Source of the DNA: Arsukibacterium perlucidum DSM 18276
GTDB taxonomy: Bacteria; Pseudomonadota; Gammaproteobacteria; Enterobacterales; Alteromonadaceae
Assembly (NCBI RefSeq): GCF_000382165.1
Contig: NZ_KB907706.1
Span: 94,645 to 158,644, forward strand
Reading direction: 5' to 3'
DNA: 64,000 nucleotides
This document shows, one piece after another, positions 1 through 10,278 of the stretch. The notes beneath the pieces were generated by a model, which was not told the origin of the DNA, made no database searches, and worked only from the letters and a program-made list of their open reading frames with translations. A program made the position numbers and the translations under genes. Numbering within the stretch: the stretch's first letter is position 1; the number at the start of each line of letters is the position of its first letter.

Positions 1-1818
1 CTTGGCGGTAATACCACGCAAGGTAGTAAACGGGGCCCAGGCATTACCGTCTTCGTTACCGTGTGCCCGGCCTTTTACATTGCCGTAGGTTACCCGAAGG
101 GTACTGTTGGCATCGGGATAAACAGCTTGCCCCTGAGCTTGCATATACGCAATTTTGGCCCGCATGTAACTGGCATAAGCCTGCTGAATTTTTCCAGCCA
201 GCTCTTCACTTTCAGCTTCCCGCTTTAAATCAGCCTGGTACAGTGCAACGGCAGCCATTACAAAAGGATCAGCACTCTGACTAAACTGAGCAGGCGCACT
301 ATCGATTAATGACTTGCGGTTACTTAACTCAGTTAAACTGGTTTTGGCGTACCAGCTGTCGATCAGCGCGCTCAGCTCACTGCTACTCATATTGCCTTTA
401 ATCCCGAGGGCGCTGTCAAAATCGCTATTGCGTTGTTTTTTAGGTAAAGCAACATATTTAGTCAGATTATGTAAATCAAGGGCTTTTTCAACGCTGGAAT
501 CAAAGTTGCGTTCCATGCCGGCAACAAATGCCTGGTAGCGGGGAATATCCCGCTGCTGATAACCTGCTTTACGCTCGGTGTCAGGCTTAGTGCCCTCTTG
601 CGCTAAACGGTATAACGAACGGGCAACATTAAGTAAGCGCGGCGTAGCGTTGTTCAGGGCATAATCGGCGCGGGATTTACGGTGTTGTTCGGCTAGCAGC
701 TTTTCAATGGTATCCAGATCTTTGGCATAGGCTTTTTTGTTGTCACTGTTACTGTTAACCCATGATCTCAGTGCCTTATGTTCAGCTGTTTTACGCTGTA
801 AAAAGTCGCTGTCGGCAAAACTGTCCAGCATGCCCTGGCGGTTTTTCATATAGTTGTTAAGACCCGCAACTCTGCTGGCATACTTAAGTTCGGCGTCCTT
901 ATTGGTTGAGGTTACCTGGTTGATAATAGCCAGCGTGTCTTTAAACTGCTGCACGGTATTAGGGTAGCTCCACTCAAAAGTTTCACTTACTTCAGCAGGT
1001 AGCCGGTGCCGGTTGGTCCGGCCCGGGTAGCCCAACGCCATCACAAAATCGCCATCCTGTAAGCCTTCTGCTGCCAGCTTCAGGTAGTGGTCTGGTTGGT
1101 ATGGTACGTTATCTTTATGATAATCAGCAGATTTACCATCCGGGCTGACATAAGCCCGTAAAAAACCATAGTCGCCGGTGTGACGGGGCCACATCCAGTT
1201 ATCGGTATCGCCGCCAAACTTTCCGACGCCTTCAGCTGGAGCATGAACCAGACGGACGTCTTTAATTTCAAGCTGCTTAATCAGGTAGTATTCCAGGCTG
1301 CCATAATATGCAGCTACCCGGCAACGGTGACCTTCATCTTGCTCGCACTGGGCTATTAACTGCTTTTGGTTTGCTTCAATAGCGTCGATTCGCTTTTTTC
1401 CGCTTAGCTTGGCGGTTGCTGCATCAATAACTTGTGCGCTGACATTGTCAACTGCTTTAGTAACATATACCCGGCTACCCGGCGCCGCGGGCACTTCAGC
1501 TGCCGTTGTAGTGGCCAGAAAACCATTGGCAAGCAAATCATTTTCAGGTGTAGAGTTGTGGGCAATACTATTATAAATACAGTGATGGTTAGTAACCACC
1601 AGGCCGGTAGACGAGACAAAAGAGGCTGAGCAGCCACCCAAACTGACAATAGCAGCCATTGGAAATTCGGTAAGTTTGGTCAGGTTTGCCGGGTCAAGTT
1701 CCAGGCCGGCAGCTTTTAATTCACTTGCAATATCGGGAAGTTGTTGCGGCATCCACATCCCTTCATCAGCCATCGCAAAACTACCGGTCAGTGCCAGTAT
1801 CAACAAGGATTTTTTCAT
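1..1818 (-). CDS. S46 family dipeptidyl-peptidase (DPP7/DPP11-like), 3' end outside window
   Basis: The reading frame is open from an ATG at 1818 to the window edge, giving the first 606 residues of a protein whose family is usually about 700-720 long. Residues 1-17 form a signal peptide, so the enzyme acts in the periplasm or envelope, removing dipeptides from peptide N-termini. The catalytic histidine lies in TNHHC (about 76-80) and the catalytic aspartate in GGDTDNW (202-208), both S46 hallmarks. The catalytic serine (GNSGSP-type motif) and the residue that separates DPP7 from DPP11 specificity would lie beyond base 1, so the substrate class cannot be called. An AGAGAAA ribosome site precedes the start. 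A promoter candidate with a dyad over its -10 lies at 1857-1894. Confidence 0.93.
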   Translation of the reverse strand, partial: MKKSLLILALTGSFAMADEGMWMPQQLPDIASELKAAGLELDPANLTKLTEFPMAAIVSLGGCSASFVSSTGLVVTNHHCIYNSIAHNSTPENDLLANGFLATTTAAEVPAAPGSRVYVTKAVDNVSAQVIDAATAKLSGKKRIDAIEANQKQLIAQCEQDEGHRCRVAAYYGSLEYYLIKQLEIKDVRLVHAPAEGVGKFGGDTDNWMWPRHTGDYGFLRAYVSPDGKSADYHKDNVPYQPDHYLKLAAEGLQDGDFVMALGYPGRTNRHRLPAEVSETFEWSYPNTVQQFKDTLAIINQVTSTNKDAELKYASRVAGLNNYMKNRQGMLDSFADSDFLQRKTAEHKALRSWVNSNSDNKKAYAKDLDTIEKLLAEQHRKSRADYALNNATPRLLNVARSLYRLAQEGTKPDTERKAGYQQRDIPRYQAFVAGMERNFDSSVEKALDLHNLTKYVALPKKQRNSDFDSALGIKGNMSSSELSALIDSWYAKTSLTELSNRKSLIDSAPAQFSQSADPFVMAAVALYQADLKREAESEELAGKIQQAYASYMRAKIAYMQAQGQAVYPDANSTLRVTYGNVKGRAHGNEDGNAWAPFTTLRGITAK

Positions 1819-1856
1819 AATTTCTCTTATATTTTATTTAGAGCGCACTCTACGCG

Positions 1857-1894
1857 GGCGCCGTTATACTCGGCGCCTGGTAGCGGCTTGTCAA
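1857..1894 (-). promoter_or_regulatory. Candidate promoter of the S46 gene with dyad over the -10
   Basis: Read on the minus strand there is a perfect -35 TTGACA (1894-1889) and a -10 TATAAC (1868-1863), but the spacer is 20 bases, longer than the normal 17. The -10 is enclosed by a perfect 7-bp inverted repeat GGCGCCG/CGGCGCC (1857-1863 and 1871-1877, 7-base loop). The long spacer and dyad suggest an operator or a promoter that needs an activator; this is inference. Confidence 0.4.
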
Positions 1895-2193
1895 GATGTC
1901 GATAAATCCTGTAACAGTTTAATAAGCCAGCCATCCGGTTTTACGCGTTGGGATGTTGCTGAGGTAAAGTTTTTGAAGTTAACTTTGCTAATGCTGAGTT
2001 ATCTTAAGTAGAATTTTCAGTGTTTTCACTGGCAGTGAATTAATTTGATTAAATGTTATGCCAATTTCTCTGGTTATAGCCTAAGCTTTGTTTGGTAATG
2101 CTAAAAATAGTCAATGGTTTCATTCTGGTAATTAAAATATCAGTAGTTGATAATGTTCAAAGTTAGGCACTAATTTAAATTAGAGAGGAAATA

Positions 2194-2325
2194 ATGATAA
2201 AAAGTCTAGTCGCCTTGTCGCTGGCCGTTGCTTTGATTCCTGCCACTGTATATTCAAGTATCACAATTAAGACAACTGGCCGGCGTAACGGCGTAATGGC
2301 TTTTGGTGTCGACCTGGTTTTTTAA
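2194..2325 (+). CDS. 43-residue exported peptide, probable relic of an outer-membrane porin
   Basis: An ATG at 2194 follows a good ribosome site (GAGAGGAA) and opens a 43-codon frame ending in TAA at 2325, nine bases before the next gene. The first ~20 residues are a typical Sec signal peptide; the last residues, AFGVDLVF, look like the final beta strand of an outer-membrane barrel with the usual terminal phenylalanine. A signal peptide joined directly to a barrel C-terminus is what an internal in-frame deletion of a porin gene would leave. It could instead be a genuine small exported peptide. Its place just before a PstS-like gene would suit a phosphate-type porin, but that is inference. Confidence 0.5.
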   Translation: MIKSLVALSLAVALIPATVYSSITIKTTGRRNGVMAFGVDLVF

Positions 2326-2334
2326 GGAGCCTTT

Positions 2335-2741
2335 ATGTTAAGCAGATTCTTAGCCACTGTTATACTCCTTGCAGCTGCTGGCACTATGATGCCGGTAGCC
2401 GCTGACATAGCTGTGATTGTTAACCCGGCCAACACTACAACCTTAACAACTGACGAACTTACCCGGCTTTATACCGGCAGGTCATCGGCACTTGCTGCGG
2501 TTAATCTGGCGGAAAGCTCACCACTGAGAGGCCAGTTTGATGAGAAAGGAGTGGGCCGCTCTTCTGCCCAACTAAAAGCACATTGGTCGAAATTGGTATT
2601 TACTGGTAAAGGTTCACCGCCACTGGAGCTGGCTTCGGAAGCCGCGGTAATTGAGCATGTTGCCAAGAACCTAATGCTATAGGCTATATTGCAGCCTCCA
2701 GCGTAACAGATACAGTAAAAGTAGTATTAACCCTGAACTGA
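2335..2741 (+). pseudogene. PstS-like periplasmic substrate-binding protein, broken by a single-base frameshift
   Basis: The frame from ATG 2335 encodes a signal peptide (1-23) and a short phosphate-ABC-transporter-type binding domain (IAVIVNPANTTTLTTDELTRLYTG..., GRSSAQLKAHWSKLVFTGKG), then stops at 2682 after VAKNLML. If one base is restored in the CC run at 2670-2671, the protein continues in the +1 frame from 2673 as NAIGYIAASSVTD... to a TGA at 2739-2741. NPNAIGYI is the expected C-terminal motif of this family, so the lost base is almost certainly a C. It is either a real inactivating mutation or a homopolymer sequencing error. Intact length would be about 135 residues. It lies just upstream of an MCP gene and may have supplied its ligand-binding partner. 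Confidence 0.8.
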
Positions 2742-2790
2742 ATGCAACATTGCAGGTAGTTTGCTGGCTGGCAGAGAAGAGTATTATTAT

Positions 2791-4401
2791 ATGAAAAATA
2801 TGTCGATAGTGATGAAGATCTGGCTGGTTATTGGTCTGGCGGTAATTGCATTTTCTACCGTGGTAGCGGTTAGTGTGTTTTTTACGGCCAAAAACAATGC
2901 CACGACCCAGAGCATGCGTGATTATATGTACGAGACGTCAAAGCTGGCGTCACAAGTTCAATCTGGTTTTATCTCGCTGGATGAGTTTTTTACTCAGGCG
3001 GTAACGTTATCAGATCCCGATTTATTGGCTACGGCGCAGCAAAATAGTAATAAGCTGCAGCAAAATCTGAACCGGCTGAAAACCCTTAATCCCGGACAGC
3101 AGCAATTAATGGATAAACTGCAGCAAGATGCTGCTAACTATGCCAGCCTGGCTGGCGGCATTGCCCAACAATTTATTGATGGCGATGTCGACTTTGCCAA
3201 GATTCAGGCGAGTGTTGCCACGAAGACTGAGCAGTTCGAAAGTCTGAACAATCGATTTACTCAGTTTGAGCAACAGGCTGACGAGCGATTTTCTCAGGCC
3301 ATTGAAAATATGTCCGACAATATGGACTTAGCGTTAACAGTGATTTTAGCACTGGGTAGTGTGTTGATCTTGTTAACAGCTGGCCTTGGCCACTTTATTG
3401 CCAGTCGGATTAGTAACTCGGCCAGAACCCTGGGGGTCTCGCTGGCTGAGCTGGCCAGTGGTAAGGGGAATCTGGCGAGCCGGTTGCCGGTAACAGGTAA
3501 TGATGAGCTTGGTGTGGTAGCCAAGCAGTTTAACCTGTTTATCGGGATGCTTCAGTCATCTTTTAACGATTTGGCCAAGACCATAGATCCGTTAAACCGC
3601 AGCGCTAAGGATCTGGCTACGGGCATGAATAACATGGAAAGAATGACACTGGAGCAATCTGACAATTCAGAAACCGTCAGCCACAGCATGGCTGAAATGC
3701 AGTTATCGGTACAAGACATCAGTCAGTCGGCCAATGATGCTGCCACTGGTGCTGGCAAAGCAAACGAACTGGCCAAGTTGGGACTGGATAAAACCAGCCA
3801 CGCTGTCAAATACTCACAAGGTTTGTCTGATGAAATAAAGCATGCTCAGGATGTTATTACGGAGCTGGCAGAGAAAACGAAAAATGTCACTGAAATTCTG
3901 AAAAGCATTAACGATATAGCTGATCAAACTAATTTACTGGCATTAAATGCCGCAATCGAAGCGGCCAGAGCAGGAGAGCATGGCAGAGGGTTCTCGGTAG
4001 TTGCTGATGAAGTGCGTAACTTATCTTCGAAAACGGCAAAATCGGTAACGATGGTGCAGGATGTGCTGCGGCAACTGAACGATAATGTCAGTGGGGCGGT
4101 CAGTATTATGAGCCAGGCGGTAAGTAATGCTGAACATTCTGCTAGTTTGGCAGCTGATGCCGGCACCTCGATAGAGCAAATTAATCAGGAAGTTCAGCAA
4201 ATTAGCATGTTAAATGCGCAAATTGCTGCGGCAACTGAAGAGCAAACCATGGTTGCCGAGCAAATCGCCAGTAACACCGCTAAAATGATAGGATCATTTG
4301 CCCAAACCAAGAGCTTGCAGTTGAGTTTGCATGGTATATCAGACGATTTAAGGGTACTTTCTGAATCGCTGGTAACTGTTAGCTCAAAATTTGAGACCTG
4401 A
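2791..4401 (+). CDS. Methyl-accepting chemotaxis protein
   Basis: A 536-residue transmembrane chemoreceptor. TM1 is about residues 8-30, followed by a mostly helical periplasmic sensor region (31-178, likely four-helix bundle type), TM2 about 180-203, a HAMP linker to about 256 and a long cytoplasmic signalling hairpin. The hairpin tip (about 376-418) carries the invariant [20 protein letters not shown] stretch and [12 protein letters not shown], which bind CheA and CheW. No C-terminal NWETF-type CheR tether is present. I chose the ATG at 2791 (ribosome site AGAGAAGAG) over an upstream TTG at 2761 that would spoil TM1 placement. cheV follows 35 bases downstream and is probably co-transcribed. 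The ligand is unknown; the adjacent PstS-like gene makes phosphate or an oxyanion a guess. Confidence 0.95.
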   Translation: MKNMSIVMKIWLVIGLAVIAFSTVVAVSVFFTAKNNATTQSMRDYMYETSKLASQVQSGFISLDEFFTQAVTLSDPDLLATAQQNSNKLQQNLNRLKTLNPGQQQLMDKLQQDAANYASLAGGIAQQFIDGDVDFAKIQASVATKTEQFESLNNRFTQFEQQADERFSQAIENMSDNMDLALTVILALGSVLILLTAGLGHFIASRISNSARTLGVSLAELASGKGNLASRLPVTGNDELGVVAKQFNLFIGMLQSSFNDLAKTIDPLNRSAKDLATGMNNMERMTLEQSDNSETVSHSMAEMQLSVQDISQSANDAATGAGKANELAKLGLDKTSHAVKYSQGLSDEIKHAQDVITELAEKTKNVTEILKSINDIADQTNLLALNAAIEAARAGEHGRGFSVVADEVRNLSSKTAKSVTMVQDVLRQLNDNVSGAVSIMSQAVSNAEHSASLAADAGTSIEQINQEVQQISMLNAQIAAATEEQTMVAEQIASNTAKMIGSFAQTKSLQLSLHGISDDLRVLSESLVTVSSKFET

Positions 4402-4436
4402 TTTTAACGCAACCCAGGTTGCAGTGAGGAAGCACC

Positions 4437-5363
4437 ATGAGTTCATTAATGAGTTCGGTTGACCAGAGAACCAACATTGTAGGTCAGAACCGTCTGGAGT
4501 TGTTGATTTTCCGCTTAACCGGGCAACAACCTTATGGCATTAACGTGTTTAAGGTCAGGGAAGTGATTCAGTGTCCGCAATTAACTGATATGCCTGGCGC
4601 CAACGACCATGTCAGAGGCATTGCTCATCTGCGCGGCACACCGGTTACTGTTATCGATTTAAGTAAAGCAACGGGTGGCAAGGCAATTGAGGATTTAAGT
4701 AAAGCTTATATTCTGGTAACCGAATATAACCGTACTACCCAGGGTTTTCTGGTTGGTGGCATTGACCGTATCGTCAATATTAACTGGGAGCAAATTATGC
4801 CGCCGCCAAAGGGCGCTGGTCGTAATCATTATCTGACAGCAGTGACCCAACTGGATGATAAGTTGGTGCAAATTCTGGATGTCGAAAAAGTATTTGCTGA
4901 AATTTCGCCGCCAGACGAGGAAGTGAGTGAGCAGATTAAACAACGCAAGTCTGAAAAGGATTTATCGAAACTCACGGTACTTGTTGCTGATGATTCTGCT
5001 GTTGCCCGCAATCAGGTGAAACGGGCACTTAGCTCAATTGGCATCAATGTCGAAGTGGTAAATGATGGACGTTTGGCACTGAACTGGTTATTGGCAAAAG
5101 CTGATGAACTGGGTGGGGATATCTCTGACCATGTTCCACTGCTGATCTCTGATATTGAGATGCCGGAAATGGACGGCTATACCCTCACAGCTGAAGTCAA
5201 AGCGCATGAGCATCTGAAACATGTTCATATTGTGCTGCATTCATCGCTCAGCGGAGTATTTAACGAGGCAATGGTTAAAAAGGTTGGTGCCGATCAGTTC
5301 ATAGCAAAGTTTCACCCTGATGAACTGGCCTCAGCGGTCCAGCACTGGATGTCGATAGACTAA
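4437..5363 (+). CDS. cheV: Chemotaxis coupling protein CheV (CheW-REC fusion)
   Basis: 308 residues, the usual CheV size. An N-terminal CheW-like domain (about 17-165) couples receptors to CheA; a C-terminal receiver domain (about 181-305) has the acidic pocket ADDS near its start and the phosphoacceptor aspartate in LLISDIEMPEMDGYTL (about residue 239). Phosphorylation by CheA is thought to tune adaptation in this family. AGGAAGC precedes the ATG. It sits just behind the MCP gene, suggesting a dedicated receptor-coupler pair, and ends at a strong terminator. Confidence 0.96.
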   Translation: MSSLMSSVDQRTNIVGQNRLELLIFRLTGQQPYGINVFKVREVIQCPQLTDMPGANDHVRGIAHLRGTPVTVIDLSKATGGKAIEDLSKAYILVTEYNRTTQGFLVGGIDRIVNINWEQIMPPPKGAGRNHYLTAVTQLDDKLVQILDVEKVFAEISPPDEEVSEQIKQRKSEKDLSKLTVLVADDSAVARNQVKRALSSIGINVEVVNDGRLALNWLLAKADELGGDISDHVPLLISDIEMPEMDGYTLTAEVKAHEHLKHVHIVLHSSLSGVFNEAMVKKVGADQFIAKFHPDELASAVQHWMSID

Positions 5364-5364
5364 G

Positions 5365-5404
5365 AAACCTCAAGGTAGCGCTAAGCAGCGCTACCTTGAG
5401 GTTT
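5365..5404. terminator. Bidirectional terminator between cheV and hisIE
   Basis: A perfect 18-bp inverted repeat (5365-5382 and 5387-5404) with a 4-base AAGC loop starts immediately after the cheV stop and ends 9 bases before the hisIE stop. The stem ends in AAA/TTT on both sides, so it can serve both convergent units. Confidence 0.85.
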
Positions 5405-5413
5405 GCTCAACGT

Positions 5414-6028
5414 TTAATTATGGCGTTGTTGCAACACCTTAATGACATCGTTCAGTTCAAGTTGCTGGCTGCGTAGCAGCACCAGCAGGTGGAAAATTAA
5501 ATCGGCAGCTTCGTTGGCCAACTCTTCTTTGTCACCGGCCATCGCCGCCAGAGCAGACTCTACTCCCTCTTCACCGACTTTCTGGGCTATCCGTTTAACA
5601 CCTTTAGCAAACAGACTGGCGGTATAACTGCTGGCCGGATCGGCGCCTTCACGGCTTTGAATTACCTGTTCTAAATCGTATAAAAAGCTTAACTGTGGGC
5701 TATTAGCGCTATTGTCATGCCAGCAGGTTTCGGTGCCAACGTGGCAGGTCGGGCCTTGTGGCTGAGCCAACACTAAAATACTGTCGCTATCGCAGTCACT
5801 GGCAATGCTGACCAGTTGCAGGGTATTACCGGAGCTTTCGCCTTTGGTCCACAGCCGCTGTTTGCTGCGACTGAAAAAAGTTACCTGGCCGCTTTGCAGG
5901 GTGTGCTCAAGTGCTTGCGGGTTCATATATCCCTGCATTAACACCTTGCCGGAAATGGCATGCTGCACTATTGCCGGCAGTAACTTGCTTTCGGGCCAGC
6001 TAAGCTGGCTGATTTGTTCTTGGTTCAT
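5414..6028 (-). CDS. hisI: Bifunctional phosphoribosyl-AMP cyclohydrolase / phosphoribosyl-ATP pyrophosphatase
   Basis: 204 residues, matching the fused HisIE of enterobacteria (step 2 and 3 of histidine synthesis, cytoplasmic). The N-terminal HisI half contains [16 protein letters not shown], the metal-binding aspartates of DCDSD and the cysteine pair region CHVGTETCW. The C-terminal HisE half (from about 115) has the MazG-like helices [14 protein letters not shown] and [13 protein letters not shown] with [11 protein letters not shown]. It is the last gene of the his operon, 9 bases after hisF. Confidence 0.97.
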   Translation of the reverse strand: MNQEQISQLSWPESKLLPAIVQHAISGKVLMQGYMNPQALEHTLQSGQVTFFSRSKQRLWTKGESSGNTLQLVSIASDCDSDSILVLAQPQGPTCHVGTETCWHDNSANSPQLSFLYDLEQVIQSREGADPASSYTASLFAKGVKRIAQKVGEEGVESALAAMAGDKEELANEAADLIFHLLVLLRSQQLELNDVIKVLQQRHN

Positions 6029-6037
6029 AGGTTTTCT

Positions 6038-6811
6038 CTAAGGCCGTATGCTGATTCCATCGGCAATCAATTTCGTTTTTAAAGCGGCAATCTCAATAAT
6101 TGCTTTATGAAACACACTGGCCGCCAAGGCGCCGTCGACATCGGCTTGCTGAAACACCTGACTAAAATGCTCCATAGTACCGGCGCCGCCACTGGCGATT
6201 AATGGTACTTTACAGACATCGCGAATGCTTTTTAACTGGGCAATATCATAACCCTGGCGTACGCCGTCCTGGTTCATGCAGTTAAGCACAATCTCGCCGG
6301 CGCCACGCGCCTGTACTTCGGCCACCCAATCGCGGGTAAGCCAGCGGGTTTTCTGGGTGCGGCTTTCATCGCCGGTAAACTGGTATACCTGATACTGGCC
6401 TGAGGCCACATCAAAAAAGCTGTCGATACCAACCACCACACACTGCTGGCCAAAAATATGATTGAGCTCACTAATCAGCTCAGGCCGGGCCAGGGCAGGG
6501 CTGTTGACCGATACTTTATCGGCGCCCATTTCCAGGATTTTGCCAGCATCAATCACACTTTTAATGCCACCGGCGACACAAAACGGAATATCGATTACTT
6601 CGGCTATCCGCCGCACCCAGCTTTTATCAACCACCCGGCCATCGCTCGACGCAGTAATATCATAAAATACCAGTTCATCGGCGCCAGCTTCGGCATAGCG
6701 CTGGGCTAATGGCACAATATCGCCAATGATCTCATGGTTGCGAAACTGGACGCCTTTAACGACTTTGCCATCGCGCACATCTAAACAGGGTATTAACCGT
6801 TTTGCCAGCAT
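6038..6811 (-). CDS. hisF: Imidazole glycerol phosphate synthase cyclase subunit
   Basis: 257 residues, full length for HisF. It is a (beta-alpha)8 barrel: [14 protein letters not shown] at the start holds the catalytic aspartate and lysine, and the second half repeats the pattern with [13 protein letters not shown] for phosphate binding. It pairs with HisH, which supplies ammonia from glutamine, to make IGP and AICAR. The start overlaps the hisA stop by 19 bases, implying translational coupling. Confidence 0.97.
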   Translation of the reverse strand: MLAKRLIPCLDVRDGKVVKGVQFRNHEIIGDIVPLAQRYAEAGADELVFYDITASSDGRVVDKSWVRRIAEVIDIPFCVAGGIKSVIDAGKILEMGADKVSVNSPALARPELISELNHIFGQQCVVVGIDSFFDVASGQYQVYQFTGDESRTQKTRWLTRDWVAEVQARGAGEIVLNCMNQDGVRQGYDIAQLKSIRDVCKVPLIASGGAGTMEHFSQVFQQADVDGALAASVFHKAIIEIAALKTKLIADGISIRP

Positions 6812-7539
6812 GCAATGGCCTCCTTCAATGTAAATTTACCTTCCAGCAAAGAGCGGCCCAAAATAACCCCGGCAACACCACTGCCAATTAACGCTTTAAT
6901 ATCAGCCAGCGAGCCGATACCGCCTGAAGCCTGCCACTGAATTTGCGGGTAATGCGCGGTAAGTTCGCGGTAAAGCAACACATTTGAACCACTTAAGGTG
7001 CCATCGCGGCTGATATCGGTGCATAGCACGTGTTTGGCGCCGGCGGTGATATAGTCGTCCAGCACTTGTTCCAGAGTAATGTCAGATTGTTTAATCCAGC
7101 CGTGTGAAGGCAGGGTTTTCTCGCCTTTATCATTAATGGCCACATCCAGCGCCAGCACAATCTGCTCGCCGCCATATTTACGGATCCAGCTTTGCACCAG
7201 CCCGGGCTCGCGGATTGCCAGGCTGCCGATTACCACCCGGCCAGCACCGGCATCAAGTAAATCAATCACATCCTGTTCGTTGCGGATTCCGCCGCCAACC
7301 TGAATATGCAAGGGTGAGGCTGTCATCAGCTCGGTCAACAGTGCTAGCTGCCGTTTGCTTGCATCTTTAGCACCGGATAAATCAACTATATGCAGCCAGT
7401 CGCTACCATCTTGCGCATATTGATTGCGCAGGGTAAGCGGGCTGAACTGGTATTCTGTTGTGTTGTCGTAGCGCCCCTGATATAGCCGCACTACGGTACC
7501 GTCTATTAAATCTATCGCCGGGATAATCACAATTGCCAC
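6793..7539 (-). CDS. hisA: ProFAR isomerase
   Basis: 248 residues, standard for HisA, the (beta-alpha)8-barrel Amadori isomerase acting before His[20 protein letters not shown] carries the first catalytic aspartate; [15 protein letters not shown] carries the second; [14 protein letters not shown] and [13 protein letters not shown] are the phosphate-binding turns. It is related to HisF, its neighbour, by ancient duplication. The start overlaps hisH by 13 bases. Confidence 0.97.
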   Translation of the reverse strand: MAIVIIPAIDLIDGTVVRLYQGRYDNTTEYQFSPLTLRNQYAQDGSDWLHIVDLSGAKDASKRQLALLTELMTASPLHIQVGGGIRNEQDVIDLLDAGAGRVVIGSLAIREPGLVQSWIRKYGGEQIVLALDVAINDKGEKTLPSHGWIKQSDITLEQVLDDYITAGAKHVLCTDISRDGTLSGSNVLLYRELTAHYPQIQWQASGGIGSLADIKALIGSGVAGVILGRSLLEGKFTLKEAIACWQNG

Positions 7540-8123
7540 TCCAGAAAGTTCTGTAATAAACGGGCGCCGGTTTTACCGGAGCGTTCCGGATGAAACTGGG
7601 CGCCAGCAACATTATCTTTGCCAATCACTGCTGCAAAGTCACTGCCATAGTTACATAGTGCAAGTGAGTGCAGGCTGGGCGCCACCGCGAAACTATGCAC
7701 AAAATACACATAATCACTGCTGCTGAATCCTTTAAGCAATGGGTGGCTGCTGATACTGTGCAGGGTATTCCAGCCCATATGAGGTAAGCGTAAGCCGGCA
7801 CTTTGCATTGGCTGTACGTCACCGGGGATCAGGTTTAAACAAGGTACGTCGCCTTCCATACTATGGCTGGTTAGCATTTGCATGCCTAAGCAAATACCTA
7901 ACAATGGCTGCTGCAGGCTTTGCAGAGTGTCGATAAGCTCGTTATGTTGCAGCTGCGCCATGGCATTGTGGGCCGTGCCGACGCCGGGCAAAATCACTTT
8001 AGCGGCCGCTTTAATTATCGTTGCATCACGGCTGATCGTGGCCTCTACCCCCAGCCGTTTAAAAGCAAAGTATACCGAACTGATATTGGCGCAGCCGGTA
8101 TCAACAATAACCAACTGCATCAC
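7527..8123 (-). CDS. hisH: Imidazole glycerol phosphate synthase glutaminase subunit
   Basis: 198 residues, a class I glutamine amidotransferase. The nucleophile cysteine is in [11 protein letters not shown] and the His-Glu pair is in [26 protein letters not shown] is the oxyanion-strand region. It delivers ammonia to HisF. The ATG overlaps the hisB stop by 4 bases. Confidence 0.97.
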   Translation of the reverse strand: MMQLVIVDTGCANISSVYFAFKRLGVEATISRDATIIKAAAKVILPGVGTAHNAMAQLQHNELIDTLQSLQQPLLGICLGMQMLTSHSMEGDVPCLNLIPGDVQPMQSAGLRLPHMGWNTLHSISSHPLLKGFSSSDYVYFVHSFAVAPSLHSLALCNYGSDFAAVIGKDNVAGAQFHPERSGKTGARLLQNFLEWQL

Positions 8124-9190
8124 AATACTCCCTTGGAGCTTGGCAGGGCTTCACCGGTTACGGTAATGGCCTGGCGTAATGCCCGGCCAAACGCCTTAAA
8201 TAAGCCTTCTACCATATGGTGTTTGTTACCATCGGTGATCGATAAGTGTAAGCTGATCAGCATGGCATCGCTTAATGACCGGAAAAAGTGCGGTACCATC
8301 TCCAGGTTGAGGCCACCAACGCTACCTTCGCCTAAGTTGGCATCGAATTTAAACAGCGGCCGGCCGGATAAATCCAGCACACATTCAGCCCGGCACTCGT
8401 CCATTGGCAGGACAAAACCAAAACGATTTATGCCACGTTTATTGCCCAACGCCTGTTTTAACGCCTGGCCCAGCGCCAATGCAGTGTCCTCGACACTGTG
8501 GTGATCGTCAATATGGAGATCACCTTCAACCCTTACCTGCAGTGAAAAACCGCCGTGAGTGGCAATTTGCTCCAGCATGTGGTCAAAAAAGCCAACGCCG
8601 GTATTAAAGCTGTTGTTACCAGTACTATCTAAGTCAACACTGATTTCTATATCGGTTTCTCTGGTTGTCCGACGCACTGTGGCCTTGCGGCCGCGGCTTA
8701 GTAACTGCTTAGTTATCTCACGCCAGCCCAGAGTGTCACGATTATACTGAAATGAAGGCAGGCCCATGTTATCGGCCAGTTGCACATCAGTTAAGCGGTC
8801 GCCAATCACATAAGAGTTGGTAAAGTCGATTTTGCCCTGCTGCAGATAGTCTTTCACCAGCCCCAGTTTCGGTTTACGGCAACTGCAGTTATCCTGCTCA
8901 AAATGCGGGCAAATCAGTACGTCGTCAAAGTTAATGCCTTGCGAGGTTAATAGCTGCATCATTTTATCGTGCGGCGCATCAAAGGTATCCCGAGGGAAGC
9001 TGCTGGTGCCGAGGCCATCCTGGTTGGTTACCATTACCAGCCGGTAACCGGCGGCCTGCAATTTCAGCAGGGCAGGAACCAGCTCTGGTTCATATGCCAG
9101 CTTTTCCAGGCTATCTAATTGTTTATCAATTGGTGGCTCTTCCACCATGGTGCCGTCGCGGTCAATAAATAAAATAGGCTGGCCACTCAT
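8120..9190 (-). CDS. hisB: Bifunctional histidinol-phosphatase / imidazoleglycerol-phosphate dehydratase
   Basis: 356 residues, the fused enterobacterial-type HisB. The N-terminal HAD phosphatase (1-165) starts [13 protein letters not shown] with the nucleophilic aspartate and has a four-cysteine/histidine zinc loop [15 protein letters not shown]. The C-terminal dehydratase (about 170-356) shows the twin metal motifs [21 protein letters not shown] and, at the end, [19 protein letters not shown]. Overlaps hisC by 4 bases (ATGA). Confidence 0.97.
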   Translation of the reverse strand: MSGQPILFIDRDGTMVEEPPIDKQLDSLEKLAYEPELVPALLKLQAAGYRLVMVTNQDGLGTSSFPRDTFDAPHDKMMQLLTSQGINFDDVLICPHFEQDNCSCRKPKLGLVKDYLQQGKIDFTNSYVIGDRLTDVQLADNMGLPSFQYNRDTLGWREITKQLLSRGRKATVRRTTRETDIEISVDLDSTGNNSFNTGVGFFDHMLEQIATHGGFSLQVRVEGDLHIDDHHSVEDTALALGQALKQALGNKRGINRFGFVLPMDECRAECVLDLSGRPLFKFDANLGEGSVGGLNLEMVPHFFRSLSDAMLISLHLSITDGNKHHMVEGLFKAFGRALRQAITVTGEALPSSKGVL

Positions 9191-10278
9191 GCGTGTTCTC
9201 TCTTATTAACTGAAAAATAGTTCAACATTGCCTGCTGCAGGCGCTGCATTTCATCCGGGCTGCCAATCGACACCCTTACCACCTGTGATAAGCCCAACTG
9301 ACTGGACTGATTCCGAATTAAAATATCAGCGTTAATCAGGGCACTGACACAGTCAGCAGCATCTGCAACTTGCAACAGCACATAATTGGCATTACTGGGC
9401 CAGACCCTCAACACGCCTGGCAGCTGCTGCGTAAGCTCAATAAAGACGCTGCGTAGCTGATTAATAGTAGCGACGCTTTGTTGCATTTGCGCTATGCCTG
9501 CTGCAGACAAGGCCTGGGCAGCAATTTGTGCAACCGGCTCAGCAATCGGGTAGGGTGCAATCATTTTTTTCAGAGCGTTTATTACATCAGCTGAGGCCAG
9601 GGTAAAGCCACAGCGCAGTCCGGCTAAGCCAAAGGCTTTAGACAGGGTGCGCAGCACTACCAAATGCGGGTAGCGGCTTAACAGCGGCACCACAGAGGCT
9701 TGTGGCGCAAACTCAATATAGGCTTCGTCTACCACCACCAGTGCTTTGCCGCTGAAATGTTCCAGCACAGCAATAATCTGCTCGCGTGGGATCAGATCGC
9801 CGGTTGGGTTATTCGGGCTGCAAATAAAAACCAGCTTGGGGCGGGTGGCAAAAATACCATCCAGATCAAGCTGTTCACTGTTTAACAGCAATACTTTATC
9901 AACCGCAGTCTGATTACTCTCCGCACTTATTGCATACATGCCATAAGTTGGCGGACAAATGGTAATGCTATCCAGCTTGGGTTCGCAAAAGCTGCGGATC
10001 AAAAGCTCTATGCCTTCATCGGCACCACGGCTGACAAGTACCTGCTCTGCGCCTACGCCGGCATAAGCCGCATAGGCATTGATCACAGCTTTTGGCTGAC
10101 ATGACGGATAACGGTTAAAAGTACCATCCAGCTGATAAGCCGGCGCCAGCGCATTTTCGTTGGCATTCAACCACACCGCGCCACCGCTCATACTGCTGCG
10201 GGCAGAAGCGTAAGGAACCAGCTCCTTAACTAACTGCCGGGCCAGCGTATTCACCCCGGAACCTGTTGCCTCAGTCAT
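9187..10278 (-). CDS. hisC: Histidinol-phosphate aminotransferase
   Basis: 363 residues, fold-type I PLP enzyme. The Schiff-base lysine is in [27 protein letters not shown] and VVDEAYIEF bind PLP and its ring nitrogen; the C-terminal [11 protein letters not shown] holds the substrate-carboxylate arginine. It converts imidazole-acetol phosphate to histidinol phosphate. Overlaps hisD by 4 bases. Confidence 0.97.
   Translation of the reverse strand: MTEATGSGVNTLARQLVKELVPYASARSSMSGGAVWLNANENALAPAYQLDGTFNRYPSCQPKAVINAYAAYAGVGAEQVLVSRGADEGIELLIRSFCEPKLDSITICPPTYGMYAISAESNQTAVDKVLLLNSEQLDLDGIFATRPKLVFICSPNNPTGDLIPREQIIAVLEHFSGKALVVVDEAYIEFAPQASVVPLLSRYPHLVVLRTLSKAFGLAGLRCGFTLASADVINALKKMIAPYPIAEPVAQIAAQALSAAGIAQMQQSVATINQLRSVFIELTQQLPGVLRVWPSNANYVLLQVADAADCVSALINADILIRNQSSQLGLSQVVRVSIGSPDEMQRLQQAMLNYFSVNKREHA

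Noticed and set aside
1404..1629. Overlapping frames on both strands inside the S46 gene
   Set aside because: They are shadows of the long S46 frame, which carries the catalytic motifs.
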